NCBI RefSeq assembly: GCF_002224265.1
Contig: NZ_CP012881.1
Span: 124,001-188,000 of the forward strand
Reading direction: 5' to 3'
DNA: 64,000 nucleotides
Source of the DNA: Vibrio vulnificus NBRC 15645 = ATCC 27562
GTDB lineage: Bacteria; Pseudomonadota; Gammaproteobacteria; Enterobacterales; Vibrionaceae
Below, one piece after another: positions 62,618 through 64,000 of this stretch; positions within the stretch are counted from its first letter, which is position 1, and each line of letters opens with the position of its first letter. The position numbers were made by a program, and so were the translations under genes. The notes below the pieces were generated by a model. It was not told the DNA's origin. It was given only the letters and a program-made list of their open reading frames with translations, and searched no databases.

Positions 62618-64000
62618 TTATTTCGGCACCGCCACCTTGTGGAAAAGACGATACAACACAGGCACGACAATCAGTGTCAGGATTGTCGCAAAACCCAAAC
62701 CAAACATAATGGTGACTGCCATCGGCTTAAAGAAAATGTCGGGTAAGAGTGGCACCATGCCAAGAATCGTCGTGATCGCCGCCATACATACCGGACGAAC
62801 ACGGCTCAATGCTGCATCCACAACCGCAACATACGGGTCTTTGCCTGACTTCATCTCTATTTCGATTTGATCAAGCAGTACGATGCCGTTTTTCAGCAAC
62901 ATGCCAGACAAGCTCAAGAAGCCGAGTAACGCCATAAAACCAAATGGCGTATTGAGCGCTAACAAGCCAGTTGTTACCCCAATCACCGCCAAAGGTACTG
63001 TTAACCAAACGATCAATGGCTCTTTCACCGAGTTAAACAAGAACACAGTGATCAAGAACATAAACAGGTAACCCATCGGCATGGTGGTAAAGAGTGACGC
63101 TTGTGCATCACGAGAGGATTCATATTCCCCACCCCACTCCAGAGAGTAACCCGGCGGCAGTTGAATGGCTTCGATTTGTGGCATCAAACGTTTCTGTAAC
63201 GTTGACGCGGTCTCTTCACCAAGAATGTCAGGGTCTGCCATCACCGTCAGCACGCGTTTGCGGTTCTTACGTACAATAATGGGATCTTCCCAAAGCAATT
63301 CATAGCCTAACGTCACCTGTTGAAGAGGAATGAACTCGCTTAACGCCGGGCTCCAAATTTTCATCCCTTCGATATTGCGAATGTCCACACGCTCTTCATC
63401 GGGTAAGCGCGCCACAATCGGCATTAACGTCGTGCCATCACGGTAAATACCAATCGCCATTCCCGAAAACGACATCGCGAGGAAATCGTCCACATCCGAC
63501 TTTGTGATGCCGTAACGTCTCGCTTGGCTTTCGTTAAACTGTGGCTCAAGCACTTTGGTACGTTCACGCCAGTCGTGGCGAACGTTGGTTGCCCCTGCAT
63601 CGGCATACATGATATCCATCACCTGAGTGGCAATTGAACGTAATACCGTTGGATCCGAACCGATGATACGCGCTTCGATTTTCGCGCCACCGCCTGGACC
63701 TAACTCAATTTGCTTTAACTTGTAGTTGATCTCAGGGAAGTTCTCTTTGACGTGCTGGCGGAATTTCGCCATCAAAGCATCAAGGGCTTCATAGCTGGTG
63801 ACACGCGTGGTGATTTCCCCATACGCGGCATAGCTTTTCTCCGGTGCGTAGGTCAGCATGAAACGCTGCAAACCCTTACCCGCAGTGGTCGTGATGTGCT
63901 CGACATCGTCTTGTTGTGACAACCAGCTTTCCAACGCTTTAAGCTTAGTGTTGGTGGCTCGAATGTCCGTCCCCTCTGGCAGCCAGATATCGGCTTGGAA
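62618..64000 (-). CDS. RND-family efflux pump inner-membrane subunit, 5' part outside window
   Basis: The frame is open to base 64000 (first visible residues FQADIWLPEGTDIRATNTKL), so only the C-terminal 460 or so residues of a roughly 1020-residue AcrB-type pump are present. Visible features are a porter-domain part (TTTAGKGLQRFMLTYAPEKS) and the second helix cluster with MGYLFMFLITVFLFNSVKEP, LLGFLSLSGMLLKNGIVLLD and GMVPLLPDIFFKPMAVTIMFG. It uses the proton gradient to export drugs or bile-type compounds. Gene order next to tag and metC recalls V. cholerae vexK, but the name is not assured. Confidence 0.9.
   Translation of the reverse strand, partial: FQADIWLPEGTDIRATNTKLKALESWLSQQDDVEHITTTAGKGLQRFMLTYAPEKSYAAYGEITTRVTSYEALDALMAKFRQHVKENFPEINYKLKQIELGPGGGAKIEARIIGSDPTVLRSIATQVMDIMYADAGATNVRHDWRERTKVLEPQFNESQARRYGITKSDVDDFLAMSFSGMAIGIYRDGTTLMPIVARLPDEERVDIRNIEGMKIWSPALSEFIPLQQVTLGYELLWEDPIIVRKNRKRVLTVMADPDILGEETASTLQKRLMPQIEAIQLPPGYSLEWGGEYESSRDAQASLFTTMPMGYLFMFLITVFLFNSVKEPLIVWLTVPLAVIGVTTGLLALNTPFGFMALLGFLSLSGMLLKNGIVLLDQIEIEMKSGKDPYVAVVDAALSRVRPVCMAAITTILGMVPLLPDIFFKPMAVTIMFGLGFATILTLIVVPVLYRLFHKVAVPK

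Noticed and set aside
1..64000. CRISPR arrays, tRNA or rRNA genes, integrons, prophage or toxin-antitoxin modules
   Set aside because: No regularly spaced repeats, tRNA or rRNA sequence, attC-like series, phage genes or paired small toxin-antitoxin frames were seen.

Overview
The window looks like a stretch of the larger chromosome of a Vibrio, probably Vibrio vulnificus or a close relative. I infer this from protein similarity and from gene order remembered from V. cholerae: a TCS pair, tfoX, lysO, panP, hexR, an iron alcohol dehydrogenase, grxA and ybjL run in the order of the VC115x-VC114x block, followed by fabV-fadE-psrA, nhaA, bcr-rsuA-radD-TCS-rplY, norR-hcp-hcr, and metC-tag-RND. No rRNA, tRNA, CRISPR array, prophage or integron was seen. 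Most of the window is ordinary core genome. The clear accessory DNA is two intact insertion sequences.

Layout. 1-7.6 kb: a cut-off YdgA-like (DUF945) gene, a histidine kinase with a degenerate receiver plus its response regulator, a small outer-membrane-type protein, the competence regulator tfoX, an HDOD protein and the lysine exporter lysO. 7.8-13.1 kb: a secreted protein, the PLP aspartate decarboxylase panP, hexR, an iron alcohol dehydrogenase and grxA, the last with a good OxyR-like half-site array upstream. 13.1-18.05 kb: the transporter ybjL lies between a 1429-bp IS4-family element and a 1595-bp IS1182-family element. Each sits inside the intrinsic terminator of the gene before it, and each is bounded by a clean target duplication (12 and 16 bp) that contains the terminator hairpin. 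18.1-22.5 kb: fatty-acid genes fabV, fadE and psrA, with a canonical PsrA palindrome at psrA. 22.5-30.3 kb: a possible small RNA, nhaA, an AttH/ABC export operon and ybjT.

30.3-38 kb: a DUF2913 gene overlapping bcr, then rsuA, radD, and a PepSY-response regulator-histidine kinase cluster lying between radD and rplY. 38-44.8 kb: a DUF1800/DUF1501 pair, a diguanylate cyclase, a 73-residue protein with a long leader, and DUF1289 and META-domain proteins. 45-53.8 kb: a ynjBCDF-type ABC importer operon ending in a CDP-alcohol phosphatidyltransferase, then norR and the nitrosative-stress pair hcp-hcr with a sigma-54 promoter. 53.8-64 kb: an RNA/SAM methyltransferase, a pseudouridine synthase, a chemotaxis receptor with a sigma-28-like promoter, a sodium:neurotransmitter-type symporter, clsA, metC, tag and the 3' part of an RND pump gene.

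No unmistakably new multi-gene system is visible. The best leads are the two different insertion sequences in adjacent terminators, the pseudo-receiver kinase, the candidate small RNA between psrA and nhaA, the DUF1800/DUF1501 pair, the AttH export operon, and the leader and tiny ORF ahead of the 73-residue protein. Family assignments rest on recalled family signatures read by eye; no database search was run.
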